Positions 43,897 to 51,179 of a stretch of 64,000 nt of DNA are shown piece by piece. Location of the stretch: assembly GCA_902788365.1 (NCBI GenBank), contig CADAJN010000008.1, positions 54,544 to 118,543 of the forward strand, given 5' to 3'. The notes beneath the pieces were generated by a model that saw only the letters and a program-made list of their open reading frames with translations, searched no databases and was not told the origin of the DNA. Origin of the DNA: an uncultured Pseudomonadota bacterium. Lineage in GTDB: Bacteria; Pseudomonadota; Alphaproteobacteria; RF32; CAG-239. A program made the position numbers and the translations under genes. Numbering within the stretch: the first letter of the stretch is position 1; the number at the start of each line of letters is the position of its first letter.

Positions 43897-44866
43897 AAAA
43901 TATTTAATCCGTGCCCTTATTTTTGTTTTAATTGCCACTGCCGCACTCTTATTTTCCGACTGGTATAAGCAATATAAAAAAGACGCCAATGTGCTGGGCA
44001 AATATACCTTTGCCGAAACCAGACAAAACATTCGCCGCATGGCACACATCCGCATCAGCTCTGCCACAAACAACACCTTTAATCTTCGTCGTCAAGGCGA
44101 ATATTGGCGCTTTCAGGAAGCTGCCGATTATTTTGTAAATCCCGATTCGCTGGCCAATTTATACAATATGATCAATAATTCGGTAATTATGAACGTGCAA
44201 CCCGGCGATAAAAAACTCTTTGCCGATACCGGCTTGGTTGCACCGAACGTCACCAAAGCCGATACCAAATTCAAAGGAACGCGGATTGAAATTTTTGATG
44301 ATGAAGAACTTTTGCTTAACGATTTAATTATCGGTAACAGCTTAGATGGCGGTGAATATCACTATGCCCGCCAAACCAACGGCTCTTATGTTTATAATGT
44401 CAGCCAAATCGGAATTTTCAGCGGTTCTCCGCAATCATGGATTCCTTATCCGCTGTTAAAAATAAAGGAAAATATGATTGAAGCATTGGTCTTAGACGGG
44501 CGCATTCTCAACCGCCAACTTTTACACGACATCAAGCCGCATTTAACTTTCATTAAAGAGCTTTTGGACGCCCTTAGTTTTTTGCGCTATGACGGTATTG
44601 CCAAGCTGTCCGAATTTAAGCAAACTTTTCCTGACACTCAACCTCAAACCATAAAAGTTATCACACCGCTCGGCCTGATTTATACCCTTAATGTATATCA
44701 CAACGATAATACTTATTGGCTGACGGTGCGCTTGCAAATGGATAAAATCGCCCGCACGGAAGTTGCTGCTTTTATCGGTGAAAATCAAAAATATTTCAAA
44801 GACTGGGTGTTTCAACTTAGTCCGGAACAGGGCGCAGCCTTATATGATACCCAAATCGGAGAATAG
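43889..44866 (+). CDS. DUF4340 domain-containing membrane protein
   Basis: A 325-residue protein with an N-terminal helix (LIRALIFVLIATAALLFSDW) and a large extracytoplasmic DUF4340 region: FNLRRQGEYWRFQEAADYFVNPDSLANLYNMIN, LIIGNSLDGGEYHYAR, and YTLNVYHNDNTYWLTVRLQ. DUF4340 proteins regularly accompany GldG-like ABC exporters and are thought to be periplasmic accessory subunits. The start overlaps the preceding gene by 8 bp, with GGAGC seven bases ahead. The three genes 40856-44866 form a compact exporter operon followed by repeats. Confidence 0.88.
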   Translation: MTKKYLIRALIFVLIATAALLFSDWYKQYKKDANVLGKYTFAETRQNIRRMAHIRISSATNNTFNLRRQGEYWRFQEAADYFVNPDSLANLYNMINNSVIMNVQPGDKKLFADTGLVAPNVTKADTKFKGTRIEIFDDEELLLNDLIIGNSLDGGEYHYARQTNGSYVYNVSQIGIFSGSPQSWIPYPLLKIKENMIEALVLDGRILNRQLLHDIKPHLTFIKELLDALSFLRYDGIAKLSEFKQTFPDTQPQTIKVITPLGLIYTLNVYHNDNTYWLTVRLQMDKIARTEVAAFIGENQKYFKDWVFQLSPEQGAALYDTQIGE

Positions 44867-44887
44867 TTTACATGTCAGTGCTCTTTA

Positions 44888-45000
44888 ATATAAACTGTCA
44901 TGCAGAGGAGTGCAAAGCACTCCGTAGGCATCCCCGCACAACGTGCGGATAAAAAATAAATTGTCATGCCTCCACGCTCTGCGTGGTCAGGGCATCTACC
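44888..45000. repeat. Dispersed TGTCAT repeats
   Basis: Two units: CTGTCATGCAGAGGAGTGcaaaGCACTCC then GTAGGCATCCCCGCACaacGTGCGG, and TTGTCATGCCTCCACGCtctGCGTGG then GGCATCTACC. Each contains two small hairpins. Directly followed by a 108-bp palindromic element. Confidence 0.8.
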
Positions 45001-45008
45001 GATTCTTT

Positions 45009-45116
45009 GCAAACGCGGATAATGAGCTTAATACGCAGTTGATTTTTAAGCGACGTGTACAACAAAAGGTACACGAGCGCAAAAATTACAAGTAGTAGAC
45101 CATTAGCTGCGTTTGC
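45009..45116. repeat. 108-bp palindromic element at the 3' end of smr
   Basis: Outer arms 45009-45024 and 45101-45116 pair with three mismatches (GCAAACGC/GCGTTTGC and TAATG/CATTA). The centre is CGTGTAC-aacaaaag-GTACACG (45054-45075). The right arm is the last codons and stop region of smr. The core shared with 49152-49259 includes GTGTA-AACAAA and CAAGTAG..GACCATTA. In the smr direction it would form a long 3'-end RNA hairpin. Confidence 0.65.
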
Positions 45117-45636
45117 GCTTAAGAAGGATGTATAAAGCCCCATTTCCGCCCATCCGCTCCGACGGATGCTTATAAATCATAATCATCGCCCGCAAGCGCG
45201 GCAAATTGAGCCATTGCGGCACCTGATGCCGCAACACACCGCGCACGGCAAAAATATCGTCTTCAGCCTGATGATAACCTTTACCGGTCACGATCACCAC
45301 GCAACGCTTACCTTGCGCAAAACAACGCGGAATAAATTCGTCCACCTTTACAAAGGCGGCATCTTCGGTTAAGCCATGCAAATCCAACACCGCTTCCACG
45401 GCAAATTCTTCTTTTTTAAATTTGCGCAAAGTCGCACGGTCAATTCCGCCAAATTCCATATCTTCTAGGGCTTTAGAATAGGTAGAAAAATCTTGTCTCA
45501 CAGCATAATAGCGATGCTCGTTAATGCGAATTTTCGGCGCAGGCTTACCGCCAATCACTGGCACCGGTGACATCGGCGCCACATTTTGCACGGCATCGCG
45601 CCAAAACAAAATGTCTTCATCGTCAATCGGCATCAT
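45103..45636 (-). CDS. Smr/MutS2-type domain protein
   Basis: A 177-residue protein with a C-terminal Smr domain: VEAVLDLHGLTEDAAFVKVDEFI near residue 95, VVIVTGKGYHQAEDD near 130, and GGNGALYILLKRKR at the end. The LDLHG and TGKG motifs define the domain, which acts as a nicking or RNA endonuclease in several proteins. The N-terminal 85 residues are charged and variable. It starts at 45636 within the mltA reading frame (14-bp overlap). The tim44-mltA-smr order is characteristic of alphaproteobacteria. Confidence 0.92.
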   Translation of the reverse strand: MMPIDDEDILFWRDAVQNVAPMSPVPVIGGKPAPKIRINEHRYYAVRQDFSTYSKALEDMEFGGIDRATLRKFKKEEFAVEAVLDLHGLTEDAAFVKVDEFIPRCFAQGKRCVVIVTGKGYHQAEDDIFAVRGVLRHQVPQWLNLPRLRAMIMIYKHPSERMGGNGALYILLKRKRS

Positions 45637-46795
45637 GTGCTGCTTTCGCTTTCGGCAAAAAGATATAATAGCGTCCAACGCTGTTCATTCGGCCGGCTTG
45701 CAATAAAGCTTCTTCGCCGTGTCCCCAAAAATAATCGCCGCGCACAACACCCTTTATTGCACTGCCGATATCTTGTGCAAACACCACTTTGCGAATTTTT
45801 TCATTATCCGGAGCAACCGTATCAAGCCACATCACGGACCCCAGCGGCACATATTGCTTATCCACGGCCAAACTGCGTCCGGCCGTCAGCGGCAACCCAA
45901 ATGCGCCGATTGGCCCATCGGCATTAGTAATGCGATGAAAAATAAAACGTTCATTTTCCGCCATCAATTCCGCAGCCTGTTCGGGATGTGCTTTCAACCA
46001 CGCGCGAATATTCGGCATAGACACATCTTGCGGCGCAATCAAGCCTTTATCCAACAAAATCCGCCCTATTCCCTTAAACGGACGCCCGTTATTATGCGCA
46101 TATCCGATTCTCAGCAACGTGCCGTCGGGCAATGCCGCTACCGCCGAACCTTGAATTTGCATAAAATGAATATCCACCAAATCATCGCCCCACAACAAAA
46201 CCGGCGCATCTATGGCATTATTTTCAATATGCTGACGATTAAAATATGGCACTAATTTACCGTTTTCCACACGCCCCGATAATCGCATATCCGGCAATTC
46301 AGCGGCAAAATCTTTCAAATTAACTTCCACCAAATCATTTGGCCGGGCATATATCGGATATTTGTATACATCGTCCGGTTTTAGAGCAGCACGAATTTCC
46401 GCTTCATAATATGAGGTAAATTTACCGTCGGCATTTTCGCCATCGCTGATTAAATACGGCACAAAATGCGCTTCCATAAAGCGCCGCATATCGGCCGCAG
46501 TAACAATGTTTTGCGCACTAAAATCATCGCAAATTTGCCGCATATCTGCCGTTTTGATTTTGATTTCGCTGTGTTCGGATAAAAGAGCATTTTGTTTTTT
46601 GCTGATCTGCGCACAATTATGTGCAAAAGTTTGAATAATCTGTGCCAAATCATCATCGCGCCAACCGTCCAATTTGGCATACGAAACTTCACTCAGTTGC
46701 AATCCCTGCAACTGTTCAACCGGTGCCGGTTCTTCTTTATCGGAACACCCGACAACACTCAAAACAACGGCTAATCCGCCCAAAAATTTAAGCAT
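45623..46795 (-). CDS. mltA: Membrane-bound lytic murein transglycosylase A
   Basis: A 390-residue outer-membrane lipoprotein. The signal ends with a lipobox (VVLSVVGCSDKEE; Cys near residue 16). The MltA domain includes YYEAEIRAAL, YPIYARPNDLVEVNL, MQIQGSAVAALPDGTLLRIGYAHNNGRPFKGIGRIL, and the C-terminal 3D domain has VVFAQDIGSAIKGVVRGDYFWG, which carries the catalytic-type aspartates. The enzyme cleaves glycan strands to 1,6-anhydromuropeptides, feeding the recycling route represented by ldcA and mpl. The start at 46795 overlaps the tim44 stop by 8 bp; the frame upstream to 46837 is rejected because it lacks a signal in front. Confidence 0.95.
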   Translation of the reverse strand: MLKFLGGLAVVLSVVGCSDKEEPAPVEQLQGLQLSEVSYAKLDGWRDDDLAQIIQTFAHNCAQISKKQNALLSEHSEIKIKTADMRQICDDFSAQNIVTAADMRRFMEAHFVPYLISDGENADGKFTSYYEAEIRAALKPDDVYKYPIYARPNDLVEVNLKDFAAELPDMRLSGRVENGKLVPYFNRQHIENNAIDAPVLLWGDDLVDIHFMQIQGSAVAALPDGTLLRIGYAHNNGRPFKGIGRILLDKGLIAPQDVSMPNIRAWLKAHPEQAAELMAENERFIFHRITNADGPIGAFGLPLTAGRSLAVDKQYVPLGSVMWLDTVAPDNEKIRKVVFAQDIGSAIKGVVRGDYFWGHGEEALLQAGRMNSVGRYYIFLPKAKAAHDAD

Positions 46796-47471
46796 TTTTC
46801 TTGGTAGAAACCAAAAGCCATTTATTGCTGTTTGCATTTAATGACCTTTCAAAAGTCCATACATCTTTGATTTTCTGAATAAAATTCTCGTCGCCTTCAA
46901 TCACTTGCCCTTTGGCATCGCGCAAAATATTAACTTGCTCGCTGACAAACTCAACCACAATACGGGCCGTATTTTTAAGCAATTTCACATCTTTGATTTC
47001 GCTTTTATCAAAGCAAATAAAATCCACTTCCGAACTGATGTTGGCTTCGCGTCGCTCATCAATCACCTGATTAAACGCGGTCAATATTTTTTTGCTAATC
47101 AGCTCTTTAACCGATTCCATATTGCCGGCATTAAACGCCGTAACCACCATCTCAAACACTTTATTGGCGCTGTTAATAAAGGCTTGTTTGTTAAAAGCCG
47201 GAATCTTAGCCAACAGCTTATCCTGTTCCGACATATTTTCCGGATTTGGCATTTGTTCGCCAACAACTGTTTTTTGGCCGCCGTTAATCATCTGCGAAAG
47301 CTCTTCCGCCAACTGCTGTTCCGATATTTCTTCCAAATGCTTCTCCGCCTCTTTATTCAGCGGCTTCACCACAATATGCACCTTTTTTTCTTCTGCTTCG
47401 GTGCCGAAAATACTATATAAACGCGCAATTATAAACGCTGCGGCAATCGCCAAAAATATTATATCAACCAT
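46788..47471 (-). CDS. Tim44/TimA-like inner membrane protein
   Basis: A 227-residue protein with an N-terminal membrane anchor (VDIIFLAIAAAFIIARLYSI) and a Tim44-like C-terminal domain (FINSANKVFEMVVTAFNAGN, LLKNTARIVVEFVSEQVNILR, IKDVWTFERSLNANSNKWLLVS). Bacterial TimA is the homologue of mitochondrial import factor Tim44 and is assumed to aid membrane-protein or export steps. It is divergent from secB, the classical alphaproteobacterial arrangement. AAGGA precedes the ATG and a good promoter is visible. Followed directly by mltA. Confidence 0.93.
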   Translation of the reverse strand: MVDIIFLAIAAAFIIARLYSIFGTEAEEKKVHIVVKPLNKEAEKHLEEISEQQLAEELSQMINGGQKTVVGEQMPNPENMSEQDKLLAKIPAFNKQAFINSANKVFEMVVTAFNAGNMESVKELISKKILTAFNQVIDERREANISSEVDFICFDKSEIKDVKLLKNTARIVVEFVSEQVNILRDAKGQVIEGDENFIQKIKDVWTFERSLNANSNKWLLVSTKKNA

Positions 47472-47500
47472 TTTTATCCATATCCTTTTTCCTTACCGCT

Positions 47501-47529
47501 AATATAATAACATTTTCTGATTTTATCAA
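47501..47529 (-). promoter_or_regulatory. Promoter of tim44-mltA-smr
   Basis: Minus strand TTGATA (47524-47529), 17-bp spacer, TATATT (47501-47506), about 30 bp upstream of the tim44-like ATG. Confidence 0.55.
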
Positions 47530-47538
47530 TATAAATAT

Positions 47539-47567
47539 TTGACGATTGCTTTTTTTAGTATTATTTC
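47539..47567 (+). promoter_or_regulatory. Possible secB promoter
   Basis: TTGACG (47539-47544), 17-bp spacer, TATTTC (47562-47567). The -10 box is poor. It is divergent from the tim44 promoter. Confidence 0.35.
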
Positions 47568-47601
47568 TATAGCAAACTAATTTATGAAGCAGGAGAAAAA
47601 A

Positions 47602-48072
47602 ATGGAAAACTTGGAAAACAAAGAAAAAATCATTCAACCGGCGATTATGATTTTAAGCCAATATATTAAAGATATGTCTGTAGAATTGCCGCTCGCGCCG
47701 CAAATTTTCAAAGATATGACTAAAACACCTGACGTCAAAATTGACTTTGGCATGAACAATCAAAAACTTGATGACGGCAATTATGAAGTTGCCTTAAACG
47801 TTAAAATCAACGCCGATATAGATGATAAAAAACTGTTTATTGTTGAGTTATCTTACGCAGCCGTTGCGGCTTTAGATTTGCCGGAAGAAAACTTGGAACC
47901 GGTTTTAAACATTGAATTGCCGCGCTTATTGTTCCCGTTTGTGCGTAGCATTATTGCCAACAGCATAGCCGATTGCGGTCTGCCGCCGATTATGATCAGC
48001 CCGATTGATTTCGTGGCACTGTATCAGGCCAAAAAAGCCGAAGCGGAAGCCAAGAAAACTAAAAAAGCTTAA
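47602..48072 (+). CDS. secB: Protein-export chaperone SecB
   Basis: A 156-residue cytoplasmic chaperone that holds preproteins unfolded and hands them to SecA. Family signatures: QYIKDMSVELPLAPQIF near residue 24, the beta region YEVALNVKINADIDDKKLFIVELSYAAV, and ELPRLLFPFVRSIIANSIADCGLPPIMISPIDFVALY from about residue 107. The length is typical. The start at 47602 (MENLENKEK) has GGAG six bases ahead; an ATG at 47584 overlaps that site. It precedes trmL by 19 bp and is divergent from tim44. Confidence 0.97.
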   Translation: MENLENKEKIIQPAIMILSQYIKDMSVELPLAPQIFKDMTKTPDVKIDFGMNNQKLDDGNYEVALNVKINADIDDKKLFIVELSYAAVAALDLPEENLEPVLNIELPRLLFPFVRSIIANSIADCGLPPIMISPIDFVALYQAKKAEAEAKKTKKA

Positions 48073-48091
48073 TTACAAAAGGCACGAAACG

Positions 48092-48562
48092 ATGCGTTTG
48101 GCACTATATCAACCGGATATTCCGCAAAACACCGGCACTTTATTGCGGTTGGGGGCATGTTTAAATTTGCCGATTGATATTATTGAGCCGTGCGGTTTTT
48201 TGTTTAACGACAAAGCCATGCGTCGTGCCGGAATGGATTATCTGGCGGCGGTAGATTATCGCCGCCATGATTCTTGGGCAGATTTTCTTGAATATCGCGC
48301 GGCACACAGCAGCGAATACGGTCGCCTGATTTTAATGACCACGCATGGTGCCCAGTCCTTTGTAAACTTCAAATTTCTGCCTAATGACGTCATTTTAATG
48401 GGTCGCGAAAGCGCCGGCGTGCCGGAAAATGTGCATCAAACTGCCGACGCGCGCTTGCTTATTCCGATGAACCCGAATGCCCGCTCCATAAATATGGCAG
48501 TTTCGGCGGCAATGGCAGTCAGCGAAGCCTTGCGCCAAACCAATCAATTTCCAAAAATCTGA
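48092..48562 (+). CDS. trmL: tRNA (cytidine/uridine(34)-2'-O)-methyltransferase
   Basis: A 156-residue SPOUT methyltransferase that methylates the 2'-O of the wobble base in tRNA(Leu) isoacceptors. Motifs: MRLALYQPDIPQNTGTLLRLGACL at the N-terminus, the CGF and RRAGMDYLAAVDYRRHDSW stretch, VILMGRESAGVPE near residue 112, and IPMNPNARSINMAVSAAMAVSEALRQ forming the C-terminal knot. The start at 48092 follows AAAAGGCACG; the longer frame from 48005 overlaps secB and is rejected. Likely co-transcribed with secB. Confidence 0.96.
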   Translation: MRLALYQPDIPQNTGTLLRLGACLNLPIDIIEPCGFLFNDKAMRRAGMDYLAAVDYRRHDSWADFLEYRAAHSSEYGRLILMTTHGAQSFVNFKFLPNDVILMGRESAGVPENVHQTADARLLIPMNPNARSINMAVSAAMAVSEALRQTNQFPKI

Positions 48563-48604
48563 AAACCAAAGCAAAATATACATGACAAGATCTAAAAATT
48601 TTTT

Positions 48605-48700
48605 ATGGCTGAATATCCTGATACTATCTTTGTTGTTTTGGGAATTGGTTGGCTGATTAGCAGTTTGATTATATTTTTTCAAAAAGAAAAGCTAATATAA
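48605..48700 (+). CDS. Possible 31-residue membrane peptide
   Basis: ATG at 48605 opens a 31-codon frame with one long hydrophobic helix (TIFVVLGIGWLISSLIIFF) and a charged end (QKEKLI). The next frame of the same DNA also encodes a short hydrophobic peptide (from 48581), and there is no strong ribosome site, so this may be chance. It is the only gene-like item between trmL and the repeat block. Confidence 0.25.
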   Translation: MAEYPDTIFVVLGIGWLISSLIIFFQKEKLI

Positions 48701-48731
48701 AATACCATCCCCACACGATGCAGCAAAATAA

Positions 48732-49150
48732 AAATGTCACTCCTCCGAGCTCTGCACGGATAAAAATATAACCTGTCATCGCACGCTTTGCCGCAAGGCA
48801 AATGCGTTAAGCGATCTACCGATTCTTTTGGCGTGCATAAAAGAGCCTCCGGTGCTGCTTCCTTATCGTCATGCTGAGGGGCTTTAGCCCCGTAAGCATC
48901 TCCGAACTTCAGTTCGGCAAAAACTGTCATCCCTCAAAGTATACTGCGCGTCACCTCGTCAAGGGATCTCATCTTTCAGTGCGCAGCACTGCTTCCTTAT
49001 TAAAACAACCACCACACTCTGTCATGCTAAGCGAGAGCAACGAGCGTAAGCATCTCCAAACGCAGTTTGGCCACCCAACTCAGTTGTCGCACTTCGTGCG
49101 AAGATGCCTACGTCGGCCTGAAGGCCTCTTTTCACACCGCCTGTTCAAGC
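48732..49150. repeat. Large cluster of dispersed palindromic repeats
   Basis: The 557-bp gap 48701-49257 is nearly all repeats. Units begin at about 48735, 48775, 48869, 48926 and 49019, with sub-hairpins such as CCGAACttcaGTTCGG, GCACTTCGTGCG and GGCCTGaaGGCC. The segment 48979-49128 is duplicated at 63851-64000 with a single base difference (49029 A versus 63901 G). GGGATCTCATCTTTCAGTGCG is shared with 4.16 kb. Confidence 0.85.
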
Positions 49151-49151
49151 C

Positions 49152-49259
49152 AAAACCATTTTTAATGCGTCAGATACGAAGAAAGTTTTCTCACGCGGTG
49201 TAGAACAAAGCTACATAAGTGAGAAAACTTTCAAGTAGATGACCATTAAAAATGGTTTT
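49152..49259. repeat. 108-bp palindromic element at the 3' end of the ompH-like gene
   Basis: Perfect 16-bp outer arms (49152-49167 and 49244-49259; AAAACCATTTTTAATG and its complement) and perfect 14-bp inner arms GAAAGTTTTCTCAC (49181-49194) and GTGAGAAAACTTTC (49219-49232). The loop holds GTGTAGAACAAAGCTACA. The right arm reaches the stop codon of the ompH-like gene. Same length and core as 45009-45116, but different arms. Confidence 0.7.
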
Positions 49260-49713
49260 ATTTGATGACTTTTTCTACTTCTTCAGTAATATCATCACTA
49301 CCATAAATTACCAAATTCTTCGGCACAACCAACTTATAGCCTTTTTTCTTAGCAATTTTCACGATAGATTCGGTTATGCTCTTGTCGGCTTCTTGCAACA
49401 TTGTAGCATATTGTTGAGCCACAGCGTCACGACGTTGAACGAACTCGGCCGCACGTTGTTTAGATAATTCTTCTTTTTTAGCTTCATCTTTAACTTTTTC
49501 AATTTCAGCCTGAGCAGCTTGCAACCATTGACCCAAAGCTTCGGTTTGCGCAGCTTGTTGAGCCTTCAAGTTTTGCACTTGTTCCGATTTACCGACGATT
49601 GACATAATATCAACCACAGCTACTTTTGACTTACGGCAACATAAACCGCAACATACGGCTGCACCCAAAACAAAAGCAATTGCTACAGCTAAAACTACAT
49701 ATCCTTTTTTCAT
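49258..49713 (-). CDS. OmpH/Skp-like periplasmic chaperone
   Basis: A 151-residue protein. The N-terminus is a hydrophobic segment with several Cys (VVLAVAIAFVLGAAVCCGLCC), more like an anchor than a cleaved signal. The OmpH domain follows: KVAVVDIMSIVGKSEQVQNL, a long coiled coil (QWLQAAQAEIEKVKDEAKKE), and IVKIAKKKGYKLVVPKNLV with a final TEEVEKVIK. Skp-type proteins hold outer-membrane proteins unfolded in the periplasm; some members are lipoproteins or membrane-bound. AAAGGACATC precedes the ATG. Its own promoter is visible, and its 3' end is part of the palindromic element. Confidence 0.88.
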   Translation of the reverse strand: MKKGYVVLAVAIAFVLGAAVCCGLCCRKSKVAVVDIMSIVGKSEQVQNLKAQQAAQTEALGQWLQAAQAEIEKVKDEAKKEELSKQRAAEFVQRRDAVAQQYATMLQEADKSITESIVKIAKKKGYKLVVPKNLVIYGSDDITEEVEKVIK

Positions 49714-49760
49714 TTGATGTCCTTTCTGTTTTATTTTTTTAGTTAAACAAACTAACCGCT

Positions 49761-49788
49761 ATATTAACGTCATAAATTCAAATGTCAA
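49761..49788 (-). promoter_or_regulatory. Promoter of the ompH-like gene
   Basis: Minus strand TTGACA (49783-49788, perfect), 16-bp spacer, TAATAT (49761-49766), about 45 bp upstream of the ATG. Confidence 0.45.
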
Positions 49789-49818
49789 ATACTAATTAAC
49801 ATTCTGTTCTTTTTTTAT

Positions 49819-50403
49819 TTACATTTTTACCAATTTTTCGGCAATCGTGCGCGACATCAGATGCACAGCCTCGCTCTGAGCCTCCACCAAATCAGTCATA
49901 TTCTGGCCTTTAACCTTAACTTCATAACTGACCTGTTCACGTTTCAAAACGCGACCGTTGCGATTTGCAATATTCCACCACGCACTCAAAATAACCTTGT
50001 CACCGACATAAGCGCGCATATTGTTAATTTCAATATTTACGCTATAATCGGCATTGCCGCTGTCAAAATATGTGCGTTTTACGTATGCTTTCGGCAAATA
50101 TGCAATTAAATCGTTTGTCACCGTAGCTTGAATCACGTCCGGAAACACCTCGGCCCAGCGATTAAATTCCATAATCTGCACCTTATCGCTGTTTGGCTCA
50201 TAAACCACCATTTGCGCTCTGTCCAACATATCCGGCACTTTCACCCGTGCCACAGCCACACCGATTTTTTTGTTTGTTGCCACCGGTGCCAAATTGTTGC
50301 TGTTCATCACATAAAATGTAGAGTTCGGCGAACGAAAGCTACACGCTTCCAGTGCCAAAATCGCCGTTACCAAAATCAAAAGTCCGCTGAAAATATTTTT
50401 CAT
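49819..50403 (-). CDS. ABC-type transport auxiliary lipoprotein (PqiC-like)
   Basis: A 194-residue lipoprotein: signal with lipobox ILALEACSFRSP (Cys21). The ABC-transport-auxiliary domain shows FYVMNSNNLAPV, VAVARVKVPDMLDRAQMVVY, EFNRWAEVFPDVIQATV and YSVNIEINNMRAYVGDKVILSAWW. PqiC-type proteins are outer-membrane partners of MCE systems. It immediately follows the MCE gene (one base apart) in the mlaE-mlaF-mce order, so it is very likely the outer-membrane component of this lipid transporter. GGAG is placed seven bases before the ATG. Confidence 0.88.
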   Translation of the reverse strand: MKNIFSGLLILVTAILALEACSFRSPNSTFYVMNSNNLAPVATNKKIGVAVARVKVPDMLDRAQMVVYEPNSDKVQIMEFNRWAEVFPDVIQATVTNDLIAYLPKAYVKRTYFDSGNADYSVNIEINNMRAYVGDKVILSAWWNIANRNGRVLKREQVSYEVKVKGQNMTDLVEAQSEAVHLMSRTIAEKLVKM

Positions 50404-50404
50404 A

Positions 50405-51178
50405 TTATTTCTCCTTTCCGTGAATCAAAGCTTCCGGATGCCGTTCCAAATAATCCATTAAGTTCTTAATTGAGCGGCTGGTTTTGCTGATTTCTTCCAT
50501 GGTTGAATTAAAGCTGCTCATGCTTTTAGAAGCTTCACCTGATTTTTTATCTAACATTTTATCCAATTTTTGCGTAATCTGAGTTACATTTTCCAAAATT
50601 GCCGGCAAATTTCCTTCAAAATCCTCAATAATATTGCCCAAACGAGATAACGTCTCGCGCAAAGGCACTTCCTGCAAGTCATTAGATAGCGCGGCAAATG
50701 ACGACAATTCGGTCGGAATCTCCATATATTTACCGGTGCCGCGCATAACCGCCGGCTGGCTCGGATCCATCGTCAACTCAATCATCAACTGACCGGTTAA
50801 AAAGTTAGCTGAAATTAGCTTTGCCCGCAATCCTTTTTTAATTAAGCCATTCAGCGTCTCACGCGCTTGCTCTTGCTCTTCCTTAGAGTAATCATCGGCA
50901 CGATAATCTTTCAACACCATATAAACCGGCGTTTTAAAGGTCCCTTTTTCTAAATTGGTGATCAGGCGAATTTTTACCACCTTACCAACTTCAACTCCCT
51001 TAAATACCACCGACGAACCCACACTCAAACCACGTATGGATTCTTCAAAATACATCACAATCATATCATTCTTTTGCGTAGAAAACTGTTCGCCGGCATA
51101 CTTTAAAATAATGCCGCCTAAGCTAAACAGTCCGAGCACCACAAAAAGTCCGACCATTTTATACGTTTTTTTCTGCAT
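50405..51178 (-). CDS. MCE family protein of the MlaFE-type transporter
   Basis: A 257-residue protein with an N-terminal membrane helix (MVGLFVVLGLFSLGGIILKY), one MCE domain (IVMYFEESIRGLSVGSSVVFKGVEVGKVVKIRL) and a long helical C-terminus (LSRLGNIIEDFEGN, LENVTQITQKLDKMLDKKSG). It is larger than MlaD and of the PqiB/single-MCE type that makes a periplasmic tube or ring. It is encoded directly after the ATPase gene and before the auxiliary lipoprotein, forming a complete inner-to-outer membrane lipid transport set. A different pair of MCE proteins is at 39.7-40.7 kb. Confidence 0.9.
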   Translation of the reverse strand: MQKKTYKMVGLFVVLGLFSLGGIILKYAGEQFSTQKNDMIVMYFEESIRGLSVGSSVVFKGVEVGKVVKIRLITNLEKGTFKTPVYMVLKDYRADDYSKEEQEQARETLNGLIKKGLRAKLISANFLTGQLMIELTMDPSQPAVMRGTGKYMEIPTELSSFAALSNDLQEVPLRETLSRLGNIIEDFEGNLPAILENVTQITQKLDKMLDKKSGEASKSMSSFNSTMEEISKTSRSIKNLMDYLERHPEALIHGKEK

Positions 51179-51179
51179 T

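Noticed and set aside
48679..49203. Frames of 83 and 110 codons in the repeat block
   Set aside because: They are translations of the TGTCAT repeats on either strand and contain no domain.
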